Below, piece by piece: positions 9,731 through 23,200 of a stretch of DNA of 64,000 nucleotides. The translations under genes were made by a program, and so were the position numbers. Every line of letters begins with the position of its first letter. Position 1 is the stretch's first letter. This stretch comes from Hippasteria phrygiana (lineage: Eukaryota > Echinodermata > Asteroidea > Valvatida > Goniasteridae). The stretch is taken from the NCBI GenBank assembly GCA_037893225.1, contig JAZGUH010000120.1, positions 992,001 through 1,056,000 of the forward strand, read 5' to 3'. The notes beneath the pieces are model-generated. The model worked only from the letters and a program-made list of their open reading frames with translations. It made no database searches and was not told where the DNA came from.

Positions 9731-11640
9731 ATGCGGGAATGCAGACAAATTAGTTCGAAAAACCTACTCGCTTATCTCGGCCACCATTCGGCTGAACTTG
9801 GGTCTGAGGAGCTGGATATTGGTCTGGATGTTGCTGAGAAGTCACTCTTTCCAACAGTATCAAGATTGGGCGCAATTTCCTTCAACATCGGGTCGAAAAC
9901 GGCGTCATTTGGGGCCCAAGTTGCGTGGTGGGGGTGTCGGCTAGTCCCATTGTATAGCATGTGCAGTTATGCGGGAATGCAGACAAATTCGTTCGACAAA
10001 CCTACTCGCTTATCTCGGCCACCATTCGGCTGAACTTGGGTCTGAGGAGCTGGATATTGGTATGGATGTTGCTGAGAAGTCACTCTTTCCAACAGTATCA
10101 AGATTGGGCGCAATTTCCTTCAACATCGGGTCGAAAAACGGCGTCATTTGGGGCCCAAGTTGCGTGGTGGGGGTCTCGGGTAGTCCCATTGTATAGCATG
10201 TGCAGTTATGCGGGAATGCAGAAAAATTAGATCGAAAAACATACTCGCTTATCTCGGCCACCATTCGGCTAAACTTGGGTCCGAGGAGCTGGATATTGGT
10301 CTGGATGTTGTTGAGAAGTCACTCTTTCCAACAGTATCAAGATTGGGCGCAAATTCGTTCAACATCGGGTCGAAAAACGGCGTCATTTGGGGCCCAAGTT
10401 GCGTGGTGGGGGTGTCGGCTAGTCCCATTGTATAGCATGTGCAGTTATGCGGGAATGTAGAAAGATTACTTCGAAAAACCTACTCGCTTATCTCGGCCAC
10501 TATTCGGCTGAACTTGGGTCTGAGGAGCTGGATATTAATCTGGATGTTGCTGAGAAGTCACTCTTTCCAACAGTATCAAGATTGTGTGCAATTTCGTTCA
10601 ACATCGGGTCGAAAAACGGCGTCATTTGGGGCCCAAGTTGCGTGGTGGGGGTGTCGGCTAGTCCCATTGTATAGCATGTGCAGTTATGCGGGAATGTAGA
10701 AAGATTACTTCGAAAAACCTACTTGCTTATCTCGGCCACTATTCGGCTGAACGTGGGTCTGAGGAGCTGGATATTGGTCTGGATGTTGCTGAGAAGTCAC
10801 TCTTTCCAACAGTATCAAGATTGGGCGCAATTTCGTTCAACATCGGGTCGAAAAACGGCGTCATTTGTGGTCCCAAGTTGCGTGGTGGGGGTGTCGGCTA
10901 GTCCCATTGTATAGCATGTGCAGTTATGCGGGAATGCAGACAAATTAGTTCGAAAAACCTACTCGCTTATCTCGGCCACCATTCGGCTGAACTTGGATCT
11001 GAGGAGCTGGATATTGGTCTGGATGTTGCTGAGAAGTCACTCTTTCCAACAGTATCAAGATTGGGCGCAATTTCCTTCAACATCGGGTCGAAAACGGCGT
11101 CATTTGGGGCCCAAGTTGCGTGGTGGGGGTGTCGGCTAGTCCCATTGTATAGCATGTGCAGTTATGCGGGAATGCAGACAAATTCGTTTGACAAACCTAC
11201 TCGCTTATCTCGGCCACCATTCGGCTGAACTTGGGTCTGAGGAGCTGGATATTGGTATGGATGTTGCTGAGAAGTCACTCTTTCCAACAGTATCAAGATT
11301 GGGCGCAATTTCGTTCAACATCGGGTCGAAAAACGGCGTCATTTGGGGCCCAAGTTGCGTGGTGGGGGTGTCGGCTAGTCCCATTGTATAGCATGTGCAG
11401 TTATGCGGGAATGCAGAAAAATTAGTTCGAAAAACCTACTCGCTTATCTCGGCCACCATTCGGCTGAACTTGGGTCTGAGGAGCTGGATATTGGTCTGGA
11501 TGTTGCTGAGAAGTCACTCTTTCCAACAGTATCAAGATTGGGTGCAATTTCCTTCAACATCGGGTCGAAAACGGCGTCATTTGGGGCCCAAGTTGCGTGG
11601 TGGGGGTGTCGGCTAGTCCCATTGTATAGCATGTGCAGTT

Positions 11641-11879
11641 ATGCGGGAATGCAGACAAATTCGTTCGAAAAACCTACTCGCTTATCTCGGCCACCATTCG
11701 GCTGAACTTGGGTCTGAGGAGCTGTATATTGGTCTGGATGTTGCTGAGAAGTCACTCTTTCCAACAGTATCAAGATTGGGCGCAATTTCCTTCAACATCG
11801 GGTCGAAAAACGGCGTCATTTGGGGCCCAAGTTGCGTGGTGGGGGTGTCGGCTAGTCCCATTGTATAGCATGTGCAGTT
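11641..11879 (+). repeat. Monomer class P representative, usually paired with class Q
   Basis: Class P carries GAGCTGTATATTGG and the head GCAGACAAATTCGTTCG. Copies start at 1613, 2568, 4238, 11641, 15224, 16658 and 33630; 21918 and 24786 are the same position with GAGCTGAATATT. P is followed by class Q (head GCAGATAAATTCG, CTACTCGTTTATC, GATTGAGCGC, CCCAAGGTGCG) at 1852, 4477, 15463, 16897, 22157, 25025 and 33869. Other Q copies are 3522 and 7100. After P at 2568 and 11641 a Q head is joined to a 238-bp right half (2807, 11880). Q copies 22157 and 25025 share GAGCACAATTTCG. Confidence 0.85.
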
Positions 11880-12833
11880 ATGCGGGAATGCAGATAAATT
11901 CGTTCGACAAACCTACTCGTTTATCTCGGCCACCATTCGGCTGAACTTGGGTCTGAGGAGCTGGATATTGGTCTGGATGTTGCTGAGAAGTCACTCTTTC
12001 CAACAGTATCAAGATTGGGAGCAATTTCCTTCAACATCGGGTCGAAAACGGCGTCATTTGGGGCCCAAGTTGGGTGGTGGGGGTGTCGGCTAGTCCCATT
12101 GTATAGCATGTGCAGTTATGCGGGAATGCAGACAAATTCGTTCGACAAACCTACTCGCTTATCTCGGCCACCATTCGGCTGAACTTGGGTCTGAGGAGCT
12201 GGATATTGGTATGGATGTTGCTGAGAAGTCACTCTTTCCAACAGTATCAAGATTGGGCGCAATTTCGTTCAACATCGGGTCGAAAAACGGCGTCATTTGG
12301 GGCCCAAGTTGCGTGGTGGGGGTGTCGGCTAGTCCCATTGTATAGCATGTGCAGTTATGCGGGAATGCAGACAAATTAGTTCGAAAAACCTACTCGCTTA
12401 TCTCGGCCACCATTCGGCTGAACTTGGGTCTGAGGAGCTGGATATTGGTCTGGATGTTGCTGAGAAGTCACTCTTTCCAACAGTATCAAGATTGGGTGCA
12501 ATTTCCTTCAACATCGGGTCGAAAACGGCGTCATTTGGGGCCCAAGTTGCGTGGTGGGGGTCTCGGCTAGTCCCATTGTATAGCATGTGCAGTTATGCGG
12601 GAATGCAGACAAATTCGTTCGAAAAACCTACTCGCTTATCTCGGCCACCATTCGGCTGAACTTGGGTCTGAGGAGCTGGATATTGGTCTGGATGTTGCTG
12701 AGAAGTCACTCTTTCCAACAGTATCAAGATTGAGCGCAATTTCGTTCAACATCGGGTCGAAAAACGGCGTCATTTGGGGCCCAAGGTGCGTGGTGGGGGT
12801 GTCGGCTAGTCCCATTGTATAGCATGTGAAGTT

Positions 12834-14746
12834 ATGCGGGAATGCAGAAAAATTAGTTCGAAAAACCTACTCGCTTATCTCGGCCACCATTCGGCTGAAC
12901 TTGGGTCTGAGGAGCTGAATATTGGTCTGGATGTTGCTGAGAAGTCACTCTTTCCAACAGTATCAAGATTGTGTGCAATTTCGTTCAACATCGGGTCGAA
13001 AAACGGCGTCATTTGGGGCCAAAGTTGCGTGGTGGGGGTGTCGGCTAGACCCATTGTATAGCATGTGCAGTTGTGCGGGAATGCAGAAAGATTACTTCGA
13101 AAAATCTACTCGCTTATCTCGGCCACTATTCGGCTGAACGTGGGTCTGAGGAGCTGGATATTGGTCTGGATGTTGCTGAGAAGTCACTCTTTCCAACAGT
13201 ATCAAGATTGAGCGCAATTTCGTTCAACATCGGGTCGAAAAACGGCGTCATTTGGGGCCCAAGTTGCGTGGTGGGGGTGTCGGCTAGTCCCATTGTATAG
13301 CATGTGCAGTTATGCGGGAATGTAGAAAGATTACTTCGAAAAACCTACTTGCTTATCTCGGCCACTATTCGGCTGAACGTGGGTCTGAGGAGCTGGATAT
13401 TGGTCTGGATGTTGCTGAGAAGTCACTCTTTCCAACAGTATCAAGATTGTGCGCAATTTCGTTCAACATCGGGTCGAAAAACGGCGTCATTTGGGGGCCC
13501 AAGTTGCGTGGTGGGGGTGTCGGCTAGTCCCATTGTATAGCATGTGCAGTTATGCGGGAATGCAGAAAAATTAGTTCGAAAAACCTACTCGCTTATCTCG
13601 GCCACCATTCGGCTGAACTTGGGTCTGAGGAGCTGGATATTGGTCTGGATGTTGCTGAGAAGTCACTCTTTCCAACAGTATCAAGATTGGGTGCAATTTC
13701 CTTCAACATCGGGTCGAAAACGGCGTCATTTGGGGCCCAAGTTGCGTGGTGGGGGTGTCGGCTAGTCCCATTGTATAGCATGTGCAGTTATGCGGGAATG
13801 CAGACAAATTCGTTCGACAAACCTACTCGTTTATCTCGGCCACCATTCGGCTAAACTTGGGTCTGAGGAGCTGGATATTGGTATGGATGTTGCTGAGAAG
13901 TCACTCTTTCCAACAGTATCAAGATTGGGCGCAATTTCGTTCAACATCGGGTCGAAAAACGGCGTCATTTGGGGCCCAAGTTGCGTGGTGGGGGTGTCGG
14001 CTAGTCCCTTTGTATAGCATGTGAAGTTATGCGGGAATGCAGAAAAATTAGTTCGAAAAACCTACTCGCTTATCTCGGCCACCATTCGGCTGAACTTGGG
14101 TCTGAGGAGCTGAATATTGGTCTGGATGTTGCTGAGAAGTCACTCTTTCCAACAGTATCAAGATTGGGGGCAATTTCGTTCAACATCGGGTCGAAAAACG
14201 GCGTCATTTGGGGGCCCAAGGTGCGTGGTGGGGGTGTCGGCTAGTCCCATTGTATAGCAAGTGAAGTTATGCGGGAATGCAGAAAAATTAGTTCGAAAAA
14301 CCTACTCGCTTATCTCGGCCACCATTCGGCTGAACTTCGGTTGGAGGAGCTGAATATTGGTCTGGATGTTGCTGAGAAGTCACTCTTTCCAACAGTATCA
14401 AGATTGGGCGCAATTTCGTTCAACATCGGGTCGAAAAACGGCGTCATTTGGGGCCCAAGTTGCGTGGTGGGGGTGTCGGCTAGTCCCATTGTATAGCATG
14501 TGCAGTTATGCGGGAATGCAGACAAATTCGTTCGACAAACCTACTCGCTTATCTCGGCCACCATTCGGCTGAACTTGGGTCTGAGGAGCTGAATATTGGT
14601 CTGGATGTTGCTGAGAAGTCACTCTTTCCAACAGTATCAAGATTGGGCGCAATTTCCTTCAACATCGGGTCGAAAAACGGCGTCATTTGGGGCCCAAGTT
14701 GCGTGGTGGGGGTCTCGGGTAGTCCCATTGTATAGCATGTGCAGTT
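12834..14746 (+). repeat. A-to-H cassette, copy 3
   Basis: Monomers start at 12834, 13073, 13312, 13552, 13790, 14029, 14269 and 14508, followed by I at 14747. The same tract recurs 4,302 bp downstream (17136-19048). The only differences I noticed are AGTCCCTTTG in 13790 and GAGTCG in 18810, so these two are much closer to each other than to copy 2. Shared states such as GCAAGTGAAG before G and CTAAAC in E link both to copy 1. Confidence 0.83.
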
Positions 14747-17322
14747 ATGCGGGAATGCAGAAAAATTAGATCGAAAAACCTACTCGCTTATCTCGGCCAC
14801 CATTCGGCTAAACTTGGGTCCGAGGAGCTGGATATTGGTCTGGATGTTGTTGAGAAGTCACTCTTTCCAACAGTATCAAGATTGGGCGCAAATTCGTTCA
14901 ACATCGGGTCGAAAAACGGCGTCATTTGGGGCCCAAGTTGCGTGGTGGGGGTGTCGGCTAGTCCCATTGTATAGCATGTGCAGTTATGCGGGAATGTAGA
15001 AAGATTACTTCGAAAAACCTACTCGCTTATCTCGGCCACTATTCGGCTGAACTTGGGTCTGAGGAGCTGGATATTAATCTGGATGTTGCTGAGAAGTCAC
15101 TCTTTCCAACAGTATCAAGATTGGGTGCAATTTCCTTCAACATCGGGTCGAAAACGGCGTCATTTGGGGCCCAAGTTGCGTGGTGGGGGTCTCGGCTAGT
15201 CCCATTGTATAGCATGTGCAGTTATGCGGGAATGCAGACAAATTCGTTCGAAAAACCTACTCGCTTATCTCGGCCACCATTCGGCTGAACTTGGGTCTGA
15301 GGAGCTGTATATTGGTCTGGATGTTGCTGAGAAGTCACTCTTTCCAACAGTATCAAGATTGGGCGCAATTTCCTTCAACATCGGGTCGAAAAACGGCGTC
15401 ATTTGGGGCCCAAGTTGCGTGGTGGGGGTGTCGGCTAGTCCCATTGTATAGCATGTGCAGTTATGCGGGAATGCAGATAAATTCGTTCGACAAACCTACT
15501 CGTTTATCTCGGCCACCATTCGGCTGAACTTGGGTCTGAGGAGCTGGATATTGGTCTGGATGTTGCTGAGAAGTCACTCTTTCCAACAGTATCAAGATTG
15601 AGCGCAATTTCGTTCAACATCGGGTCGAAAAACGGCGTCATTTGGGGCCCAAGGTGCGTGGTGGGGGTGTCGGCTAGTCCCATTGTATAGCATGTGAAGT
15701 TATGCGGGAATGCAGAAAAATTAGTTCGAAAAACCTACTCGCTTATCTCGGCCACCATTCGGCTGAACTTGGGTCTGAGGAGCTGAATATTGGTCTGGAT
15801 GTTGCTGAGAAGTCACTCTTTCCAACAGTATCAAGATTGTGTGCAATTTCGTTCAACATCGGGTCGAAAAACGGCGTCATTTGGGGCCCAAGTTGCGTGG
15901 TGGGGGTGTCGGCTAGTCCCATTGTATAGCATGTGCAGTTATGCGGGAATGTAGAAAGATTACTTCGAAAAACCTACTTGCTTATCTCGGCCACTATTCG
16001 GCTGAACGTGGGTCTGAGGAGCTGGATATTGGTCTGGATGTTGCTGAGAAGTCACTCTTTCCAACAGTATCAAGATTGTGCGCAATTTCGTTCAACATCG
16101 GGTCGAAAAACGGCGTCATTTGGGGGCCCAAGTTGCGTGGTGGGGGTGTCGGCTAGTCCCATTGTATAGCATGTGCAGTTATGCGGGAATGCAGAAAAAT
16201 TAGATCGAAAAACCTACTCGCTTATCTCGGCCACCATTCGGCTAAACTTGGGTCCGAGGAGCTGGATATTGGTCTGGATGTTGTTGAGAAGTCACTCTTT
16301 CCAACAGTATCAAGATTGGGCGCAAATTCGTTCAACATCGGGTCGAAAAACGGCGTCATTTGGGGCCCAAGTTGCGTGGTGGGGGTGTCGGCTAGTCCCA
16401 TTGTATAGCATGTGCAGTTATGCGGGAATGTAGAAAGATTACTTCGAAAAACCTACTCGCTTATCTCGGCCACTATTCGGCTGAACTTGGGTCTGAGGAG
16501 CTGGATATTAATCTGGATGTTGCTGAGAAGTCACTCTTTCCAACAGTATCAAGATTGGGTGCAATTTCCTTCAACATCGGGTCGAAAACGGCGTCATTTG
16601 GGGCCCAAGTTGCGTGGTGGGGGTCTCGGCTAGTCCCATTGTATAGCATGTGCAGTTATGCGGGAATGCAGACAAATTCGTTCGAAAAACCTACTCGCTT
16701 ATCTCGGCCACCATTCGGCTGAACTTGGGTCTGAGGAGCTGTATATTGGTCTGGATGTTGCTGAGAAGTCACTCTTTCCAACAGTATCAAGATTGGGCGC
16801 AATTTCCTTCAACATCGGGTCGAAAAACGGCGTCATTTGGGGCCCAAGTTGCGTGGTGGGGGTGTCGGCTAGTCCCATTGTATAGCATGTGCAGTTATGC
16901 GGGAATGCAGATAAATTCGTTCGACAAACCTACTCGTTTATCTCGGCCACCATTCGGCTGAACTTGGGTCTGAGGAGCTGGATATTGGTCTGGATGTTGC
17001 TGAGAAGTCACTCTTTCCAACAGTATCAAGATTGAGCGCAATTTCGTTCAACATCGGGTCGAAAAACGGCGTCATTTGGGGCCCAAGGTGCGTGGTGGGG
17101 GTGTCGGCTAGTCCCATTGTATAGCATGTGAAGTTATGCGGGAATGCAGAAAAATTAGTTCGAAAAACCTACTCGCTTATCTCGGCCACCATTCGGCTGA
17201 ACTTGGGTCTGAGGAGCTGAATATTGGTCTGGATGTTGCTGAGAAGTCACTCTTTCCAACAGTATCAAGATTGTGTGCAATTTCGTTCAACATCGGGTCG
17301 AAAAACGGCGTCATTTGGGGCC
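14747..17322 (+). repeat. 1,434-bp (6-monomer) tandem duplication
   Basis: Monomers 14747 (I), 14986, 15224 (P), 15463 (Q) and 15702 recur at 16181, 16420, 16658, 16897 and 17136. The hybrid at 14986 and 16420 is distinctive: a J-like left half with GATATTAATCTGG joined to a 238-bp right half ending GGTCTCGGCTAG. The tracts 14747-15888 and 16181-17322 look identical and part where 15702 reads GGGGCCCAAG and 17136 reads GGGGCCAAAG. A class C monomer (15941) completes the first unit. Confidence 0.84.
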
Positions 17323-19048
17323 AAAGTTGCGTGGTGGGGGTGTCGGCTAGACCCATTGTATAGCATGTGCAGTTGTGCGGGAATGCAGAAAGATTACTTC
17401 GAAAAATCTACTCGCTTATCTCGGCCACTATTCGGCTGAACGTGGGTCTGAGGAGCTGGATATTGGTCTGGATGTTGCTGAGAAGTCACTCTTTCCAACA
17501 GTATCAAGATTGAGCGCAATTTCGTTCAACATCGGGTCGAAAAACGGCGTCATTTGGGGCCCAAGTTGCGTGGTGGGGGTGTCGGCTAGTCCCATTGTAT
17601 AGCATGTGCAGTTATGCGGGAATGTAGAAAGATTACTTCGAAAAACCTACTTGCTTATCTCGGCCACTATTCGGCTGAACGTGGGTCTGAGGAGCTGGAT
17701 ATTGGTCTGGATGTTGCTGAGAAGTCACTCTTTCCAACAGTATCAAGATTGTGCGCAATTTCGTTCAACATCGGGTCGAAAAACGGCGTCATTTGGGGGC
17801 CCAAGTTGCGTGGTGGGGGTGTCGGCTAGTCCCATTGTATAGCATGTGCAGTTATGCGGGAATGCAGAAAAATTAGTTCGAAAAACCTACTCGCTTATCT
17901 CGGCCACCATTCGGCTGAACTTGGGTCTGAGGAGCTGGATATTGGTCTGGATGTTGCTGAGAAGTCACTCTTTCCAACAGTATCAAGATTGGGTGCAATT
18001 TCCTTCAACATCGGGTCGAAAACGGCGTCATTTGGGGCCCAAGTTGCGTGGTGGGGGTGTCGGCTAGTCCCATTGTATAGCATGTGCAGTTATGCGGGAA
18101 TGCAGACAAATTCGTTCGACAAACCTACTCGTTTATCTCGGCCACCATTCGGCTAAACTTGGGTCTGAGGAGCTGGATATTGGTATGGATGTTGCTGAGA
18201 AGTCACTCTTTCCAACAGTATCAAGATTGGGCGCAATTTCGTTCAACATCGGGTCGAAAAACGGCGTCATTTGGGGCCCAAGTTGCGTGGTGGGGGTGTC
18301 GGCTAGTCCCATTGTATAGCATGTGAAGTTATGCGGGAATGCAGAAAAATTAGTTCGAAAAACCTACTCGCTTATCTCGGCCACCATTCGGCTGAACTTG
18401 GGTCTGAGGAGCTGAATATTGGTCTGGATGTTGCTGAGAAGTCACTCTTTCCAACAGTATCAAGATTGGGGGCAATTTCGTTCAACATCGGGTCGAAAAA
18501 CGGCGTCATTTGGGGGCCCAAGGTGCGTGGTGGGGGTGTCGGCTAGTCCCATTGTATAGCAAGTGAAGTTATGCGGGAATGCAGAAAAATTAGTTCGAAA
18601 AACCTACTCGCTTATCTCGGCCACCATTCGGCTGAACTTCGGTTGGAGGAGCTGAATATTGGTCTGGATGTTGCTGAGAAGTCACTCTTTCCAACAGTAT
18701 CAAGATTGGGCGCAATTTCGTTCAACATCGGGTCGAAAAACGGCGTCATTTGGGGCCCAAGTTGCGTGGTGGGGGTGTCGGCTAGTCCCATTGTATAGCA
18801 TGTGCAGTTATGCGGGAATGCAGACAAATTCGTTCGACAAACCTACTCGCTTATCTCGGCCACCATTCGGCTGAACTTGGGTCTGAGGAGCTGAATATTG
18901 GTCTGGATGTTGCTGAGAAGTCACTCTTTCCAACAGTATCAAGATTGGGCGCAATTTCCTTCAACATCGAGTCGAAAAACGGCGTCATTTGGGGCCCAAG
19001 TTGCGTGGTGGGGGTCTCGGGTAGTCCCATTGTATAGCATGTGCAGTT
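17136..19048 (+). repeat. A-to-H cassette, copy 4
   Basis: Monomers start at 17136, 17375, 17614, 17854, 18092, 18331, 18571 and 18810. The tract is almost identical to copy 3. Its H monomer (18810) carries a private ACATCGAGTCG, which is also present in the 957-bp duplicate at 19767. That places the 957-bp duplication after this mutation. Confidence 0.84.
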
Positions 19049-20233
19049 ATGCGGGAATGCAGAAAAATTAGATCGAAAAACCTACTCGCTTATCTCGGCC
19101 ACCATTCGGCTAAACTTGGGTCCGAGGAGCTGGATATTGGTCTGGATGTTGTTGAGAAGTCACTCTTTCCAACAGTATCAAGATTGGGCGCAAATTCGTT
19201 CAACATCGGGTCGAAAAACGGCGTCATTTGGGGCCCAAGTTGCGTGGTGGGGGTGTCGGCTAGTCCCATTGTATAGCATGTGAAGTTATGCGGGAATGCA
19301 GAAAAATTAGTTCGAAAAACCTACTCGCTTATCTCGGCCACCATTCGGCTGAACTTGGGTCTGAGGAGCTGAATATTGGTCTGGATGTTGCTGAGAAGTC
19401 ACTCTTTCCAACAGTATCAAGATTGGGGGCAATTTCGTTCAACATCGGGTCGAAAAACGGCGTCATTTGGGGGCCCAAGGTGCGTGGTGGGGGTGTCGGC
19501 TAGTCCCATTGTATAGCAAGTGAAGTTATGCGGGAATGCAGAAAAATTAGTTCGAAAAACCTACTCGCTTATCTCGGCCACCATTCGGCTGAACTTCGGT
19601 TGGAGGAGCTGAATATTGGTCTGGATGTTGCTGAGAAGTCACTCTTTCCAACAGTATCAAGATTGGGCGCAATTTCGTTCAACATCGGGTCGAAAAACGG
19701 CGTCATTTGGGGCCCAAGTTGCGTGGTGGGGGTGTCGGCTAGTCCCATTGTATAGCATGTGCAGTTATGCGGGAATGCAGACAAATTCGTTCGACAAACC
19801 TACTCGCTTATCTCGGCCACCATTCGGCTGAACTTGGGTCTGAGGAGCTGAATATTGGTCTGGATGTTGCTGAGAAGTCACTCTTTCCAACAGTATCAAG
19901 ATTGGGCGCAATTTCCTTCAACATCGAGTCGAAAAACGGCGTCATTTGGGGCCCAAGTTGCGTGGTGGGGGTCTCGGGTAGTCCCATTGTATAGCATGTG
20001 CAGTTATGCGGGAATGCAGAAAAATTAGATCGAAAAACCTACTCGCTTATCTCGGCCACCATTCGGCTAAACTTGGGTCCGAGGAGCTGGATATTGGTCT
20101 GGATGTTGTTGAGAAGTCACTCTTTCCAACAGTATCAAGATTGGGCGCAAATTCGTTCAACATCGGGTCGAAAAACGGCGTCATTTGGGGCCCAAGTTGC
20201 GTGGTGGGGGTGTCGGCTAGTCCCATTGTATAG
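18320..20233 (+). repeat. 957-bp (4-monomer) tandem duplication, F-G-H-I
   Basis: Monomers 18331, 18571, 18810 and 19049 are repeated at 19288, 19528, 19767 and 20006. Both H copies share the unique ACATCGAGTCG (about 18969 and 19926), so the whole unit was copied after that substitution. I see no difference between the copies apart from the tail junctions: the first unit ends GTGAAG into the next F, the second ends GTGCAG into J at 20245. Confidence 0.88.
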
Positions 20234-23200
20234 CATGTGCAGTTATGCGGGAATGTAGAAAGATTACTTCGAAAAACCTACTCGCTTATCTCGGCCACTA
20301 TTCGGCTGAACTTGGGTCTGAGGAGCTGGATATTAATCTGGATGTTGCTGAGAAGTCACTCTTTCCAACAGTATCAAGATTGGGCGCAATTTCGTTCAAC
20401 ATCGGGTCGAAAAACGGCGTCATTTGGGGGCCCAAGTTGCGTGGTGGGGGTGTCGGCTAGTCCCATTGTATAGCATGTGCAGTTATGCGGGAATGCAGAC
20501 AAATTAGTTCGAAAAACCTACTCGCTTATCTCGGCCACCATTCGGCTGAACTTGGGTCTGAGGAGCTGGATATTGGTCTGGATGTTGCTGAGAAGTCACT
20601 CTTTCCAACAGTATCAAGATTGGGCGCAATTTCCTTCAACATCGGGTCGAAAACGGCGTCATTTGGGGCCCAAGTTGCGTGGTGGGGGTGTCGGCTAGTC
20701 CCATTGTATAGCATGTGCAGTTATGCGGGAATGCAGAAAAATTCGTTCGACAAACCTACTCGCTTATCTCGGCCACCATTCGGCTGAACTTGGGTCTGAG
20801 GAGCTGGATATTGGTATGGATGTTGCTGAGAAGTCACTCTTTCCAACAGTATCAAGATTGGGCGCAATTTCCTTCAACATCGGGTCGAAAAACGGCGTCA
20901 TTTGGGGCCCAAGTTGCGTGGTGGGGGTCTCGGGTAGTCCCATTGTATAGCATGTGCAGTTATGCGGGAATGCAGAAAAATTAGATCGAAAAACCTACTC
21001 GCTTATCTCGGCCACCATTCGGCTAAACTTGGGTCCGAGGAGCTGGATATTGGTCTGGATGTTGTTGAGAAGTCACTCTTTCCAACAGTATCAAGATTGG
21101 GCGCAAATTCGTTCAACATCGGGTCGAAAAACGGCGTCATTTGGGGCCCAAGTTGCGTGGTGGGGGTGTCGGCTAGTCCCATTGTATAGCATATGCAGTT
21201 ATGCGGGAATGTAGAAAGATTACTTCGAAAAACCTACTCGCTTATCTCGGCCACTATTCGGCTGAACTTGGGTCTGAGGAGCTGGATATTAATCTGGATG
21301 TTGCTGAGAAGTCACTCTTTCCAACAGTATCAAGATTGTGTGCAATTTCGTTCAACATCGGGTCGAAAAACGGCGTCATTTGGGGCCCAAGTTGCGTGGT
21401 GGGGGTGTCGGCTAGTCCCATTGTATAGCATGTGCAGTTATGCGGGAATGTAGAAAGATTACTTCGAAAAACCTACTTGCTTATCTCGGCCACTATTCGG
21501 CTGAACGTGGGTCTGAGGAGCTGGATATTGGTCTGGATGTTGCTGAGAAGTCACTCTTTCCAACAGTATCAAGATTGGGCGCAATTTCGTTCAACATCGG
21601 GTCGAAAAACGGCGTCATTTGGGGGCCCAAGTTGCGTGGTGGGGGTGTCGGCTAGTCCCATTGTATAGCATGTGCAGTTATGCGGGAATGCAGAAAAATT
21701 AGTTCGGAAAACCTACTCGCTTATCTCGGCCACCATTCGGCTGAACTTGGGTCTGAGGAGCTGGATATTGGTCTGGATGTTGCTGAGAAGTCACTCTTTC
21801 CAACAGTATCAAGATTGGGTGCAATTTCCTTCAACATCGGGTCGAAAACGGCGTCATTTGGGGCCCAAGTTGCGTGGTGGGGGTGTCGGCTAGTCCCATT
21901 GTATAGCATGTGCAGTTATGCGGGAATGCAGACAAATTCGTTCGAAAAACCTACTCGCTTATCTCGGCCACCATTCGGCTGAACTTGGGTCTGAGGAGCT
22001 GAATATTGGTCTGGATGTTGCTGAGAAGTCACTCTTTCCAACAGTATCAAGATTGGGCGCAATTTCCTTCAACATCGGGTCGAAAAACGGCGTCATTTGG
22101 GGCCCAAGTTGCGTGGTGGGGGTGTCGGCTAGTCCCATTGTATAGCATGTGCAGTTATGCGGGAATGCAGATAAATTCGTTCGACAAACCTACTCGTTTA
22201 TCTCGGCCACCATTCGGCTGAACTTGGGTCTGAGGAGCTGGATATTGGTCTGGATGTTGCTGAGAAGTCACTCTTTCCAACAGTATCAAGATTGAGCACA
22301 ATTTCGTTCAACATCGGGTCGAAAAACGGCGTCATTTGGGGCCCAAGGTGCGTGGTGGGGGTGTCGGCTAGTCCCATTGTATAGCATGTGAAGTTATGCG
22401 GGAATGCAGAAAAATTAGTTCGAAAAACCTACTCGCTTATCTCGGCCACCATTCGGCTGAACTTGGGTCTGAGGAGCTGAATATTGGTCTGGATGTTGCT
22501 GAGAAGTCACTCTTTCCAACAGTATCAAGATTGTGTGCAATTTCGTTCAACATCGGGTCGAAAAACGTCGTCATTTGGGGCCAAAGTTGCGTGGTGGGGG
22601 TGTCGGCTAGACCCATTGTATAGCAAGTGAAGTTATGCGGGAATGCAGAAAAATTAGTTCGAAAAACCTACTCGCTTATCTCGGCCACCATTCGGCTGAA
22701 CTTCGGTTGGAGGAGCTGAATATTGGTCTGGATGTTGCTGAGAAGTCACTCTTTCCAACAGTATCAAGATTGGGCGCAATTTCGTTCAACATCGGGTCGA
22801 AAAACGGCGTCATTTGGGGCCCAAGTTGCGTGGTGGGGGTGTCGGCTAGTCCCATTGTATAGCATGTGCAGTTATGCGGGAATGCAGACAAATTCGTTCG
22901 ACAAACCTACTCGCTTATCTCGGCCACCATTCGGCTGAACTTGGGTCTGAGGAGCTGAATATTGGTCTGGATGTTGCTGAGAAGTCACTCTTTCCAACAG
23001 TATCAAGATTGGGCGCAATTTCCTTCAACATCGGGTCGAAAAACGGCGTCATTTGGGGCCCAAGTTGCGTGGTGGGGGTCTCGGGTAGTCCCATTGTATA
23101 GCATGTGCAGTTATGCGGGAATGCAGAAAAATTAGATCGAAAAACCTACTCGCTTATCTCGGCCACCATTCGGCTAAACTTGGGTCCGAGGAGCTGGATA

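Larger units (their letters stand above)
9252..12833 (+). repeat. Inter-cassette run of classes I, J, K, L, M, N, P, Q and hybrids
   Basis: Fifteen monomers: I 9252, J 9491, K 9731, L 9969, I 10208, M 10447, N 10686, K 10926, an L-like copy 11164, D 11403, P 11641, a Q/238-bp hybrid 11880, an L-like copy 12118, a K/D copy 12357 and a Q-type right half 12595. L is GGTATGGATG with TTCCTTC and GGTCTCGGGTAG. The I-M-N-K cassette also occurs at 179, 28850 and 31718, and as I-M-N-D at 20962. Private marks are AAACATACTCGC at 10208, TTGGATCTGAGG at 10926, TCGTTTGACAAACC at 11164 and AAGTTGGGTGG in 11880. Confidence 0.8.
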
